DNA of 64,000 nucleotides from assembly GCA_016281815.1 (NCBI GenBank), contig JAEEJK010000095.1, forward strand, positions 1 to 64,000, written 5' to 3'. Shown here in pieces: positions 28,379 to 37,043 of this stretch. The position numbers and the translations under genes were made by a program. The DNA is from Prevotella sp. Its GTDB lineage: Bacteria; Bacteroidota; Bacteroidia; Bacteroidales; Bacteroidaceae. Position 1 is the first letter of the stretch. Each line of letters starts with the position of its first letter. Below the pieces are notes generated by a model that was not told the DNA's origin, did no database searches, and worked only from the letters and a program-made list of their open reading frames with translations.

Positions 28379-29920
28379 ATGCAAAAAATCATCATTCTTG
28401 ACTTTGGTTCACAGACCACGCAATTGATCGGAAGGCGTGTGCGTGAACTCGACACGTTTTGTGAGATACTTCCATACAACAAGTTTCCTGCGGACGATCC
28501 ATCGGTCATCGGTGTGATTCTCAGCGGTTCGCCCTTCTCTGTTCACGACCCTCAGGCATTCCGTGTAGACCTCAGCCAGTTTGTGGGTCGCATACCAGTT
28601 TTGGGCATCTGTTATGGAGCACAGTTCATTGCCCATGAAGGAGGTGGTAAAGTGGAGCGCACCAATACCCGCGAGTATGGGCGGGCCAACCTGCAGTCCT
28701 TTGATAAAGAGAACCCCCTTTTTGAAGGGTTTGACGCCAACTCACAGGTATGGATGAGTCATGGTGACACCATCACCGCCATTCCCGCCGACTGTCATGC
28801 CATCGCCTCCACTGCTGATGTCAAATATGCTGCTTATGCCAGTGACCGTCATCCGCTGTGGGCCGTGCAGTTTCATCCCGAGGTTTTCCATACCACCCAG
28901 GGCAAGGACTTGCTCCGCAATTTCGTCGTGAACATCTGCGGCAGCCGACAGGAATGGAGTCCGGCATCCTTCGTGGAGACCACCGTGGCAGAACTGAAAC
29001 AACAGTTGGGCGACGACCGCGTCATTCTTGGATTGAGTGGCGGTGTTGATTCCTCCGTCTGTGCCGTGCTGCTCAACCGAGCCATCGGTGACCGTCTCAC
29101 CTGCATCTTCGTCGACCATGGCATGTTGAGGAAGAATGAGTTCAATAAGGTAATGGATGCCTACAAGGGATTGGGCCTCAATGTGATAGGTGTGGATGCC
29201 AGTCAGAAGTTCTTCGCCGACCTGGAAGGTGTTTCCGACCCAGAGCAGAAGCGCAAGATCATCGGCCGCGATTTCGTGGAAGTGTTTAATGCCGAGGCCA
29301 AGAAAATCACCGATGCGAAGTGGTTGGCCCAGGGCACCATTTACCCCGACCGCATAGAAAGTCTCAGCATCACTGGCATGGTCATCAAGAGTCACCACAA
29401 TGTGGGCGGTCTGCCCAAGGAGATGCACCTCCAACTCTGCGAGCCTCTGAAATGGTTGTTCAAGGACGAGGTCAGACGTGTGGGTTATCAGTTGGACATG
29501 CCCGAGCGGTTGATCAAGCGCCATCCCTTTCCCGGTCCCGGTCTTGCCGTCCGCATCCTTGGAGACATCACACCAGAGAAGGTCCGTATCCTGCAAGAGG
29601 CCGATGATATCTACATTGAGTCGATGCTTCAATATGTCTGTGAGGATGGAGAAGTGCTTTATGACAAGATCTGGCAGGCAGGAGCCGTCCTGCTCTCTAC
29701 AGTCCGCAGTGTGGGAGTCATGGGAGATGAGCGCACCTACGAGCATCCTGTGGCATTGCGTGCCGTCACCAGCACCGATGCGATGACCGCCGACTGGGCC
29801 CATCTGCCTTATGATTTCATGGCCAAAGTATCCAATGAGATCATTAATAAGGTGCGTGGTGTGAATCGTGTCTGCTACGACATCTCCTCAAAACCACCAT
29901 CAACGATAGAGTGGGAGTAA
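28379..29920 (+). CDS. guaA: GMP synthase (glutamine-hydrolysing)
   Basis: GuaA converts XMP to GMP using ATP and ammonia from glutamine. The 513-residue product has an N-terminal class I glutamine amidotransferase domain: oxyanion region [11 protein letters not shown], nucleophile Cys78 in [15 protein letters not shown], and the His-Glu pair in [10 protein letters not shown]. The ATP-pyrophosphatase domain follows with the loop [14 protein letters not shown], then [11 protein letters not shown] and the dimerisation domain ending [11 protein letters not shown]. All catalytic elements are present. It starts 41 bases after the nucleotidyltransferase gene. Confidence 0.97.
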   Translation: MQKIIILDFGSQTTQLIGRRVRELDTFCEILPYNKFPADDPSVIGVILSGSPFSVHDPQAFRVDLSQFVGRIPVLGICYGAQFIAHEGGGKVERTNTREYGRANLQSFDKENPLFEGFDANSQVWMSHGDTITAIPADCHAIASTADVKYAAYASDRHPLWAVQFHPEVFHTTQGKDLLRNFVVNICGSRQEWSPASFVETTVAELKQQLGDDRVILGLSGGVDSSVCAVLLNRAIGDRLTCIFVDHGMLRKNEFNKVMDAYKGLGLNVIGVDASQKFFADLEGVSDPEQKRKIIGRDFVEVFNAEAKKITDAKWLAQGTIYPDRIESLSITGMVIKSHHNVGGLPKEMHLQLCEPLKWLFKDEVRRVGYQLDMPERLIKRHPFPGPGLAVRILGDITPEKVRILQEADDIYIESMLQYVCEDGEVLYDKIWQAGAVLLSTVRSVGVMGDERTYEHPVALRAVTSTDAMTADWAHLPYDFMAKVSNEIINKVRGVNRVCYDISSKPPSTIEWE

Positions 29921-29928
29921 TCCCAACT

Positions 29929-31071
29929 TTATCTGATTATCTTGGCATCGCCGCTGAAGGCGCAGATGTCAGCGGCGATATGGTTCAGGTGATGAAACCG
30001 GGTGTAGTCACTGTCGGCAGGCACCCCGTTCACTGCTTGCATGGTGTCGAGTCCCCAAGGAGCAAGTATCAGCAGTCGGCCATGAGCGCAAGCCTCGAAA
30101 CGGCGTTGCTCAGGCTTCCAGTAGGGGCCAATAGGTTCTTTCTGCAAATGGATGAGTGGATATCCTTTCTCCATACATTCGTTTTTCATCATCAACTCGC
30201 CCCGTGAGATACCAGGTGTCACAATCACCGTAGCACCTCCCATCACGGCAGCGGCCCATTGTTCGTGTTGCTGTGCGTAGTCGGCTGTCTTTTCATATGG
30301 CTGTCCACTGATGGGATGCCGCCTGTGGCATTGTACCTGCACCTTGTTCGCCCATCGTAGTAGAAAAAGATTGCCAAAGGCGCCATAAGAACGGTTGCCT
30401 ATCCGCACATGCAGGCATCGCTGCATCACATCGGGCAAAAGGCGGCGCACGATGGCTCGGCGCGGATTATCATTCACATAAGATATCATGGCTTTGAGGT
30501 GCCTGTCGTCAAGACATACCGTATCATCATAGTTATCGTCAAAGAGAGGTCTGCATTGGCGTGTTATCAATGCATAATACTCTTGCCGCTGCTTTTTAGA
30601 AAGGCTGCGTATCAATGACCCTTCATTGCTGTGGTAAGGGGCCTTCTCGCGCAGCCATGCTGGCACCTCTGACAGGCTGCAATCGACCGAGATCGGTCGA
30701 TTGGTGGAATTAGGGAGGCTCTGCTGTTGCCAGCGGCTAGTGCAGGAGGCCTTGAAGGCTTGTATGACATCGCCGAGGCTCCATTGCATTGGTTTCATCA
30801 CCTCTATCACGCCGTGGAAATGGTCGGGCATGCAGACGCAAGCATGCACCGCCACATGGTTGCCATGATGTATTTGTTTCTCAGGTGTCTGCTCCCACAT
30901 TTGGCGCACCATCTCACCCACAGGCGATAGTTGCACCTGAGGATGAACGGCATCGCCACCCAGGCGCCCTAACAACGCCTCGCGCCCACTAATCACTAAT
31001 GTCACGAGATAGATACCGCAACCGTAATAGTCATGGCCAGGATTGCGTGGACGATAGGTTGCGGTATTCAT
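29929..31071 (-). CDS. REP-associated tyrosine transposase (Y1 HUH type) with extra C-terminal domain
   Basis: The N-terminal part (about residues 1-230) is a Y1_Tnp/RAYT domain. Its start is YYGCGIYLVTLVISGRE; the HUH-type metal motif is CVCMPDHFHGVIEV, and a DNA-binding region with QAFKASCTSRW and YVNDNPRRA follows. RAYTs cut and move REP palindromes in bacterial genomes. The C-terminal ~120 residues (VIVTPGISRGELMMKNECME, IHLQKEPIGPYWKPEQRRFE, ACAHGRLLILAPWG) look like a Rossmann-type unit faintly resembling DprA/Smf; that comparison is tentative. No REP palindromes are obvious beside the gene. The start at 31071 leaves 11 bases after the preceding stop codon. Confidence 0.8.
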   Translation of the reverse strand: MNTATYRPRNPGHDYYGCGIYLVTLVISGREALLGRLGGDAVHPQVQLSPVGEMVRQMWEQTPEKQIHHGNHVAVHACVCMPDHFHGVIEVMKPMQWSLGDVIQAFKASCTSRWQQQSLPNSTNRPISVDCSLSEVPAWLREKAPYHSNEGSLIRSLSKKQRQEYYALITRQCRPLFDDNYDDTVCLDDRHLKAMISYVNDNPRRAIVRRLLPDVMQRCLHVRIGNRSYGAFGNLFLLRWANKVQVQCHRRHPISGQPYEKTADYAQQHEQWAAAVMGGATVIVTPGISRGELMMKNECMEKGYPLIHLQKEPIGPYWKPEQRRFEACAHGRLLILAPWGLDTMQAVNGVPADSDYTRFHHLNHIAADICAFSGDAKIIR

Positions 31072-31082
31072 GGTGGGTGTAA

Positions 31083-31739
31083 TCAGCCGATTTTTGCCTT
31101 TTTGCAACGGGAGGTGATGTAGTCATAGACGAATTCGAAATCGTCTTTGTTCACATACACGCGGTTTTTTTCCAAAAATTCTTTTACTAAGATGGTGTCC
31201 ATCCACCTGACAGCCTTCACTTTTTTGACAGAAGCAAACTCGCTCGTCATCGTGTTGCGGCTTGCTGCCAATGCGCCGGCTCCCATCACAGAGGGTCGTT
31301 TTGCAAAGAGACCAGCCAACACGGTGAGGACAGCAATGCGTTTCCCTACTTTTTCGTTTTTTGCTCCCTGTTCGTGAATCACCTGGTTCTCATCCATGAT
31401 GAAGTGTACGGTATAGGTCCATCCAGACATAGCCGCATAGAGAAGATACCCCAATATGCCCAGCACAAACATGATGGCAGCCGTGACCCCGATAATTTTT
31501 AGCGAAATTTCAAAACCTTCGATGTTTATGCCTTCCGAACAAGCCTGGATTAAGAATATGATGCATGCAAAGATAGCCATGGAAACACCCAGCATCCAAT
31601 ACACATCTATCAGCACAGCCGGGTTTTTAAGTAAAGGGAGGTCATACATCCAGTGGTATTTGCCGTCTTCATAGAGTCTCACACGATAGTCGCATTTGAT
31701 TTTCGACTTGTATTTTTCTGCTGTTTTTTTGTTGTTCAT
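31083..31739 (-). CDS. Two-helix membrane protein, unknown function
   Basis: A 218-residue protein. A charged N-terminus with CDYRVRLYEDGKYHWMYDL is followed by two membrane helices (LGVSMAIFACIIFLIQA and IGVTAAIMFVLGILGYLLYA). After these comes a soluble part resembling a small PH-like domain (YTVHFIMDENQVIHEQG, then VKAVRWMDTILVKEFLEKNRVYV), and a cysteine near the end. No named family was recognised. It lies between the hydrolase gene and the transposase on the same strand, 37 bases after the hydrolase. Confidence 0.65.
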   Translation of the reverse strand: MNNKKTAEKYKSKIKCDYRVRLYEDGKYHWMYDLPLLKNPAVLIDVYWMLGVSMAIFACIIFLIQACSEGINIEGFEISLKIIGVTAAIMFVLGILGYLLYAAMSGWTYTVHFIMDENQVIHEQGAKNEKVGKRIAVLTVLAGLFAKRPSVMGAGALAASRNTMTSEFASVKKVKAVRWMDTILVKEFLEKNRVYVNKDDFEFVYDYITSRCKKAKIG

Positions 31740-31776
31740 GATGATGGGAGTTGATGGGATGATTGGGAGTGGTGGC

Positions 31777-32835
31777 TTAGAAGTTCTTGCGTACGCCCTG
31801 CCATTCGGGGAATTTCATTTTGAGGTATTCATCATCGAGGAAGAGGGCAGATTGTCCCACGTAGCCTTTCAGTTGCCAGTCGAGCCACTTCACGACGGCC
31901 TTGGCATAGTTGCCGCCATGTTTCTCGTAATAGGTGCCGCTGTGTCCATCTTTGGAATTCAGCATTACCACAGGAATGTTGTCGGGTATGCGCTCATAAT
32001 CCTTCTGTGCATTGGCAAAGGCGATGTCGGCGGGTCCACCTATCATATAGAACATCGGCTGGTGCAAGTTTTTCAGCGCCTCTTTGGTCGATCCCATCAT
32101 CTCCATGTCGCCGATACCGGTGTTCAACATCACACAGGTCTTGATGCGTGGATCGTGAGAAACGCCCAGCACTTGTGCGCCTCCGCACGATTGTCCCATC
32201 GCTGCCACATGGTCGAGATCCAGACAATGATAGTATTCTGAGCCTTGAGCAGCATTTTGGTCAGTGAGCCAGTCGAGTACCTCCAGCAACATCTTGGGAT
32301 AAGTGCTGAACTGAGGGGCAGCAGGCTGCTGTTTCTTGTTCTTCTTGGCATTTTTGGCATTTTTCTCTCTCTGTTTGGCCTGCTCCTCCTGACGAGCCTT
32401 TATTTCCTCGGCAGTCAATGGCAGGATTTTTTCCCCATTGGCCATGATGACCTCGCCTTTGGTTTCGGGATAGGCAGACCTCAGGACACCCCTCCATTGA
32501 GCCATCACATCCGCTTCGTCGTAGGGACCGATGGCAGCAGCCACATAGCCGTAGGACGCCACCTCGCTCAGCAGCAGGCGCATCTCCACGTTGTTGTTGA
32601 AACAGGCACCGTTGGCATAAACGATGACGGGCAGAGCGCCCTGCTTGGCCACTACTTCCTTTAGATTTTGCGGGCGATATATGGTAAAGCGAGGGCATGA
32701 GGCATCACCCACCACTTCCGACTTGAATGGTCCCGTGCCGCCTTCTTCCACTATTTGCTTTTGGGCAGTCTGGGCATTTGTCAGGCCCACACATGCAGCG
32801 ACGAAAAGCGCTGTCAACAATAATTTCTTCATCAT
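31777..32835 (-). CDS. Secreted alpha/beta hydrolase
   Basis: A 352-residue exported serine hydrolase, perhaps an esterase. The signal peptide is MMKKLLLTALFVAACVGLTN. The alpha/beta-hydrolase core has PVIVYANGACFNNN as the oxyanion region, the nucleophile elbow MGQSCGG with Ser216, and a C-terminal histidine region KDGHSGTYYEKHGG. A Lys/Glu/Gln-rich insert (about residues 146-170) separates the two halves of the core. The fold resembles dienelactone or acetyl-xylan esterase-like enzymes, and the substrate is unknown. It has a consensus promoter and is divergent from the SusCD operon, so an accessory esterase role in the same polysaccharide system is possible. Confidence 0.8.
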   Translation of the reverse strand: MMKKLLLTALFVAACVGLTNAQTAQKQIVEEGGTGPFKSEVVGDASCPRFTIYRPQNLKEVVAKQGALPVIVYANGACFNNNVEMRLLLSEVASYGYVAAAIGPYDEADVMAQWRGVLRSAYPETKGEVIMANGEKILPLTAEEIKARQEEQAKQREKNAKNAKKNKKQQPAAPQFSTYPKMLLEVLDWLTDQNAAQGSEYYHCLDLDHVAAMGQSCGGAQVLGVSHDPRIKTCVMLNTGIGDMEMMGSTKEALKNLHQPMFYMIGGPADIAFANAQKDYERIPDNIPVVMLNSKDGHSGTYYEKHGGNYAKAVVKWLDWQLKGYVGQSALFLDDEYLKMKFPEWQGVRKNF

Positions 32836-32859
32836 CTATTTGTTTTATTGATTTGACGA

Positions 32860-32891
32860 CAAAAGTACATACAATTTAGTATTTTTCCAAA
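32860..32891 (-). promoter_or_regulatory. Promoter of the secreted hydrolase gene
   Basis: On the minus strand, TTTG (32888-32891) and TACTTTTG (32860-32867) are separated by 20 bases, an exact consensus fit. Confidence 0.68.
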
Positions 32892-33066
32892 TGATGTGGG
32901 CTTTTTTTGTGGGAGGTGATATGAGGTGATACGATTGATGTGAATTGATGGGAAAAAACCTCTTTCCCCTTAAAATTTTAGTTTTTATTGACAGCAATTA
33001 TGTCATTTTATTAAAAAAGTATCAGCAATTGATAAATGAATACTATATGTTTAGCATAATTTGTCT

Positions 33067-33074
33067 TACTTTTG
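33067..33074 (+). promoter_or_regulatory. Likely -7 element of the susC operon promoter
   Basis: TACTTTTG lies about 184 bases before the susC ATG. There is no good -33 element at the expected spacing, which would suit an activator-dependent promoter. The long leader is normal for susC genes. Confidence 0.4.
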
Positions 33075-33257
33075 CAAACTGAAAGCATATATAAGCAAAT
33101 CATTAGAAACCTAAAATACGAGGCCGCCCAAAGAGGCAATACCAGTAAGGCCAATTACATCATCATAACCACATCCATTATATAATATATAAGGTGATAC
33201 TGAGCGTATCAGAATGGAAATGGATTTACTTTATTTAACCTACTAATATACTTAAGT

Positions 33258-36200
33258 ATGATTCTAAAATTCAGAAAGACAGTGCTGCTTATGGGCGCTT
33301 GTGTAGGTCTGGGGTGGTTATCTCCGGCTTATGCAGAAACGTCTGATGTGGCCGCCGCAGCGGTTCAGCAGTCAAAGAAAGTCAGGGGTGTCGTCAGCGA
33401 TGCCAATGGACCCGTCATCGGAGCAACCGTCATGGAGAAAGGCACCAGCAATGGTGCTGTCACCGACATTGACGGAAACTTCACTCTCGACGTGCAGCCA
33501 GGTGCTGTGCTTGTGATTTCCTACATTGGTTATGTCACGCAGGAGATTCCTGTGGGCAACCAAACATCTTTCATGATCAACCTCGCAGAAGACTCCGACG
33601 TGCTTGAGGAAGTCGTGGTCGTGGGTTACGGTGTGCAGAAGAAGAAACTGGTCACCGGTGCCACATTGGAGGTGAAAGGTGAGAACATCGCCAAGATGAA
33701 CACCACCCAGGTGCTCGGTGCTCTCCAGAGCCAGGCCCCCGGTGTGAACATCCAGGCCTTCTCCGGTCAGCCTGGTGACGGATTCAAGATCAATATCCGT
33801 GGTGCAGGTACCAACAGCAGCACCAATCCTATCTACGTCATCGACGGTGTGGCAGGTGGTGACATCAACGCCCTCAACCCCGCTGATATCGAGCGTATTG
33901 ACGTGCTGAAGGATGCCGCCTCCGCTGCCATCTACGGTTCATCGGCCGCCAACGGTGTGATCCTCATCACCACCAAGCAAGGCAAGGAAGGCAAGGTTGA
34001 GGTGAGTTATGACGGCAACATCGGTTGGCAGAATGTCTACAAGATGCCAGAGCCCCTCAACGCCAAGCAGTATATGGATGTGATGGACTTGGTGAATCAC
34101 AATGCCGGAGGTCCCCTTTACGACTGGTCAAGATATATTGACGCCGACCTCCTCGCAGCCTACAAGAACGGTACCAACAAGGGCACCAATTGGGTGGAGG
34201 AGTTCCGTCACAAGAATTCCATCGTGACCAACCACTCCCTCAACCTCACCGGTGGTGGCGACATCTCCAAATTCTCCACGGGTGTGGGTTACCAATACCA
34301 GGACGGTGTGTTCGGTGGTCCGGTGAAGTCCGACTTTCGCCGCTTCACCTTCCGTCTGAATTCAGACCATGTGATTTACAGGGTCGGCGACCGTGATGTC
34401 ATCAAGATTGGTGAGAACCTGTATTTCCAGCATCGTCAGAGTCAGGGTATCCAGATTGGCAACCAATACGCCAACGACCTCTCCAACATGTTGCGTGCCA
34501 ATCCCTGTATTCCTGTATATAATAAGGATGGAGAGTATTTCATGTGGAACGACCTCAATACATCAGGTACCGACGGCTGGTTCCCCTACAACAACTTCTC
34601 CAGCAACCCCATTGCTGCCGTGGTCTACAATCAGGCCGGCAACAACAAGAGCAAGAGTTTCAACCTCAATGCCACCGCATTTATCGAGGTGCAGCCCATC
34701 AAGAATTTGACCTACCGCGGTCAGGTGTCCTACAAGCAGTGGTCGAGCAGTTGGTGGTGCTACCTCCCCACCTTCCGTATCCACGACAACTCGGGTGGTT
34801 TCCGCAATACCGACCAGACTTCCGACAACCTTTCGCTCGGATGGAACTGGAACTTGGTCAACACACTGAACTACCGCTTCGACCTGGGCAAGAACCACTT
34901 TGATATCATGGGCGGTATGGAGTACTCCAAGTCACGTCCTCACTATGGTGAGTCGGTGAACGCCACCGCCTCGGGCAACATCTTCGGTGATGCCATCCAT
35001 GCCTATATGCACAACATGACAGGCCGCACATCTGCTGTTGTCGACGGTTATCCCAGCGGTTACGACGCCAAACTTTCCTATTTCGGACGTCTGAACTACG
35101 ACTTCAACGAGACCTACCTTTTCTCGGCCATCATCCGTGCCGACGGTTCCTCGAAGTTCGCTCCCGGACACCAGTGGGGTTACTTCCCCTCAGTTTCCGC
35201 AGGTTGGGTCATCTCGAATGAGAAATTCATGGAAGGCACCAAGAGTTGGCTTTCGTTCCTGAAACTCCGTGCAGGTTGGGGACAGAACGGTAACGACAAC
35301 ATCGGTTCTGTGCTGTGGAAATCCAACTTCGATTTCGGCGATTACGGACAGTACTCCTTCGGCAATACCAAAGATGCCTACACTCAGGGTGCTTATCCCG
35401 CCAACATTGAGAATCCCGACCTCGTCTGGGAGACCTCACAGCAGACCAACGTGGGTCTCGATGCCCGCTTCCTCGGCGGTCGTCTGAACACCACCTTGGA
35501 ATGGTACAACAAAGAGACCAAGGACCTTCTGCTCTGGGTGCCCCTCTGGGCTATCGTCGGACAGAACGGTTACACCGCCAATGCTGGTACAGTGAAGAAC
35601 ACCGGTATTGAGGCATCCGTGGGATGGCAAGACAACATCGGCGACTTCAAGTATGGCATCAATGTCAACTTCGCCAAGAACAAGAATGAGGTGACAGAGG
35701 TGAAGAATGCCAATCACTTCGTGGAAGGTGGCAACGACCTCATAGCCCAAAACACAGGCTACATGGCCCGTATGGAGGAAGGACATCCCATCGGTTACTT
35801 CTATGGTTACAAGACAGAAGGTGTCATCCAGAACGAAAGTGACCTGCAGTACTACCTCAGCAAGAACTGCGGCGGCAAAGCAGTCAACTCTCTCCAGGGT
35901 GCAAGCATCCAGCCCGGTGACCTGAAGTTTGTCGATGTCAACGGCGACGGCATTGTCAATGCAGATGACAAGACCGAGTTAGGCAGTCCGCATCCTGATT
36001 TCACACTGGGTGCCTCCATCAATCTTGGATACAAAGGCTTTGACTTCTCCGCCACAGGTTTCGGTTCATTCGGCAACGAGGTGGTTCGCTCATGGCGCAA
36101 GAACACCGACTCACAGTTTGAGAACTACACCACTGAGGCATTCGAATACTGGCATGGCGAGGGTACGTCCAACAAGTATCCTATGCTGAAGCCCGGCAAT

Positions 36201-37001
36201 ATCGGTGCCAACTGGCAGCAGGTGTCTGACATCTACGTGGAAGACGCAACCTACTTCCGCATCCAGAATGTCACCGTAGGTTATGACTTTGCCAGCCTGC
36301 TCAAGAGCACCTGTCCCTTCAGCCAACTCCGCGTTTACTTCGCCGCCCAGAACCTCCTCACCTTTACCAAATACAAGGGAATGGATCCTGAGAACGGTAT
36401 CGCCATCGGCAATGAGTCATGGGTGACAGGTGTCGATGTCGGCAACTATCCTCAGCCCCGCACCTATATGGTGGGTGTGAACCTGAAGTTTAAGGACAAG
36501 AGTGAGAAGAAAGCAGCTGCTCCTGCCGTGCAGACCAAGATTGAGTATGTGACAGACAACAGTGAGATTGACCGTCTCAACGGTGTGGTCAACCAACTGC
36601 GTGCCGACAATGAGCGTCTGAAGAACCAACAGCCGACGAACACCACTACCGTCATCACCGACGAGAAAGTGGTCACCTATCCTTACTTCGTGAATTTCGA
36701 GATCAACAAGACCGAGATCGTCAACCGCGAGCGCGTCAACCTGAGCACCATCGCTCAGATGATCAAGCAGAACCCCGGCAAGAAATACAACGTGATGGGT
36801 TATGCCGACAAGGCCACAGGTACTGCCGACCGCAACCAATGGTTGGCCGAGAACCGTGCCAAGAATGTCTACGACCTCCTCATCAGCGAGTATGGCGTGC
36901 CAGCAAGCAGCCTCGTCCTCGACTCAAAGGGCGGTGTGGAGAACCTGTACTTCAACGATCCTCAGATGAGCCGCTCGGTTATCATTTCAGAGGTTAAATA
37001 A
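33258..37001 (+). CDS. SusC/RagA TonB-dependent outer-membrane transporter with C-terminal OmpA-like domain
   Basis: An outer-membrane channel that imports oligosaccharides with energy from TonB. It has a signal peptide (ending AYAE) and a carboxypeptidase-regulatory-like beta domain (VRGVVSDANGPVIGATVMEK). The TonB box/SusC signature EEVVVVGYGVQKKK follows, then a plug (IYVIDGVAGGDINALNPADI) and a 22-strand barrel ending near residue 1078 (YMVGVNLKFKD). Unusually, the protein continues. A linker with a short coiled coil (about 1095-1130) leads to an OmpA-like domain (1141-1247) with FEINKTEI, GYADKATG and NQWLAENRAKNVYDLL. Asp1184 and Arg1200 sit at the positions that hold diaminopimelate in OmpA. 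At 1,247 residues it is about 200 longer than usual. It is first in a susC-susD-lipoprotein operon. Confidence 0.95.
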   Translation: MILKFRKTVLLMGACVGLGWLSPAYAETSDVAAAAVQQSKKVRGVVSDANGPVIGATVMEKGTSNGAVTDIDGNFTLDVQPGAVLVISYIGYVTQEIPVGNQTSFMINLAEDSDVLEEVVVVGYGVQKKKLVTGATLEVKGENIAKMNTTQVLGALQSQAPGVNIQAFSGQPGDGFKINIRGAGTNSSTNPIYVIDGVAGGDINALNPADIERIDVLKDAASAAIYGSSAANGVILITTKQGKEGKVEVSYDGNIGWQNVYKMPEPLNAKQYMDVMDLVNHNAGGPLYDWSRYIDADLLAAYKNGTNKGTNWVEEFRHKNSIVTNHSLNLTGGGDISKFSTGVGYQYQDGVFGGPVKSDFRRFTFRLNSDHVIYRVGDRDVIKIGENLYFQHRQSQGIQIGNQYANDLSNMLRANPCIPVYNKDGEYFMWNDLNTSGTDGWFPYNNFSSNPIAAVVYNQAGNNKSKSFNLNATAFIEVQPIKNLTYRGQVSYKQWSSSWWCYLPTFRIHDNSGGFRNTDQTSDNLSLGWNWNLVNTLNYRFDLGKNHFDIMGGMEYSKSRPHYGESVNATASGNIFGDAIHAYMHNMTGRTSAVVDGYPSGYDAKLSYFGRLNYDFNETYLFSAIIRADGSSKFAPGHQWGYFPSVSAGWVISNEKFMEGTKSWLSFLKLRAGWGQNGNDNIGSVLWKSNFDFGDYGQYSFGNTKDAYTQGAYPANIENPDLVWETSQQTNVGLDARFLGGRLNTTLEWYNKETKDLLLWVPLWAIVGQNGYTANAGTVKNTGIEASVGWQDNIGDFKYGINVNFAKNKNEVTEVKNANHFVEGGNDLIAQNTGYMARMEEGHPIGYFYGYKTEGVIQNESDLQYYLSKNCGGKAVNSLQGASIQPGDLKFVDVNGDGIVNADDKTELGSPHPDFTLGASINLGYKGFDFSATGFGSFGNEVVRSWRKNTDSQFENYTTEAFEYWHGEGTSNKYPMLKPGNIGANWQQVSDIYVEDATYFRIQNVTVGYDFASLLKSTCPFSQLRVYFAAQNLLTFTKYKGMDPENGIAIGNESWVTGVDVGNYPQPRTYMVGVNLKFKDKSEKKAAAPAVQTKIEYVTDNSEIDRLNGVVNQLRADNERLKNQQPTNTTTVITDEKVVTYPYFVNFEINKTEIVNRERVNLSTIAQMIKQNPGKKYNVMGYADKATGTADRNQWLAENRAKNVYDLLISEYGVPASSLVLDSKGGVENLYFNDPQMSRSVIISEVK

Positions 37002-37043
37002 TCACTGAGCAGTAAACATCAAACATTTAGATATATAGAAAAC

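Larger units (their letters stand above)
32836..33257. other. Divergent intergenic region between hydrolase and susC
   Basis: No gene is seen in these 422 bases. It contains the minus-strand hydrolase promoter (32860-32891), a plus-strand -7 element for susC (33067-33074) and a leader of about 175 bases before susC. A small hairpin in that leader (tgatac-tgagc-gtatca) lies at 33195-33211. The stretch 32900-32960 has several GTGAT steps of unclear meaning. Confidence 0.6.

Noticed and set aside
28742..29803. Minus-strand open frame of 353 codons opposite guaA
   Set aside because: guaA is certain on the plus strand and the opposite frame shows no domain; the same holds for the frames at 22846-23856, 51920-52918 and 44434-45891.
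32900..32960. Repeated GTGAT steps upstream of the hydrolase as regulator binding sites
   Set aside because: Irregular spacing and low complexity; no matching regulator gene is adjacent.
33195..33211. Small hairpin (tgatac-tgagc-gtatca) in the susC leader as a riboswitch
   Set aside because: The stem is six bases with no surrounding conserved structure; a chance hairpin is as likely.
37021..37043. Frameshift or gene fusion error joining SusC with a separate OmpA gene
   Set aside because: The frame is continuous with no stop or start between the barrel and OmpA parts, the linker composition is natural, and susD follows at the normal distance.
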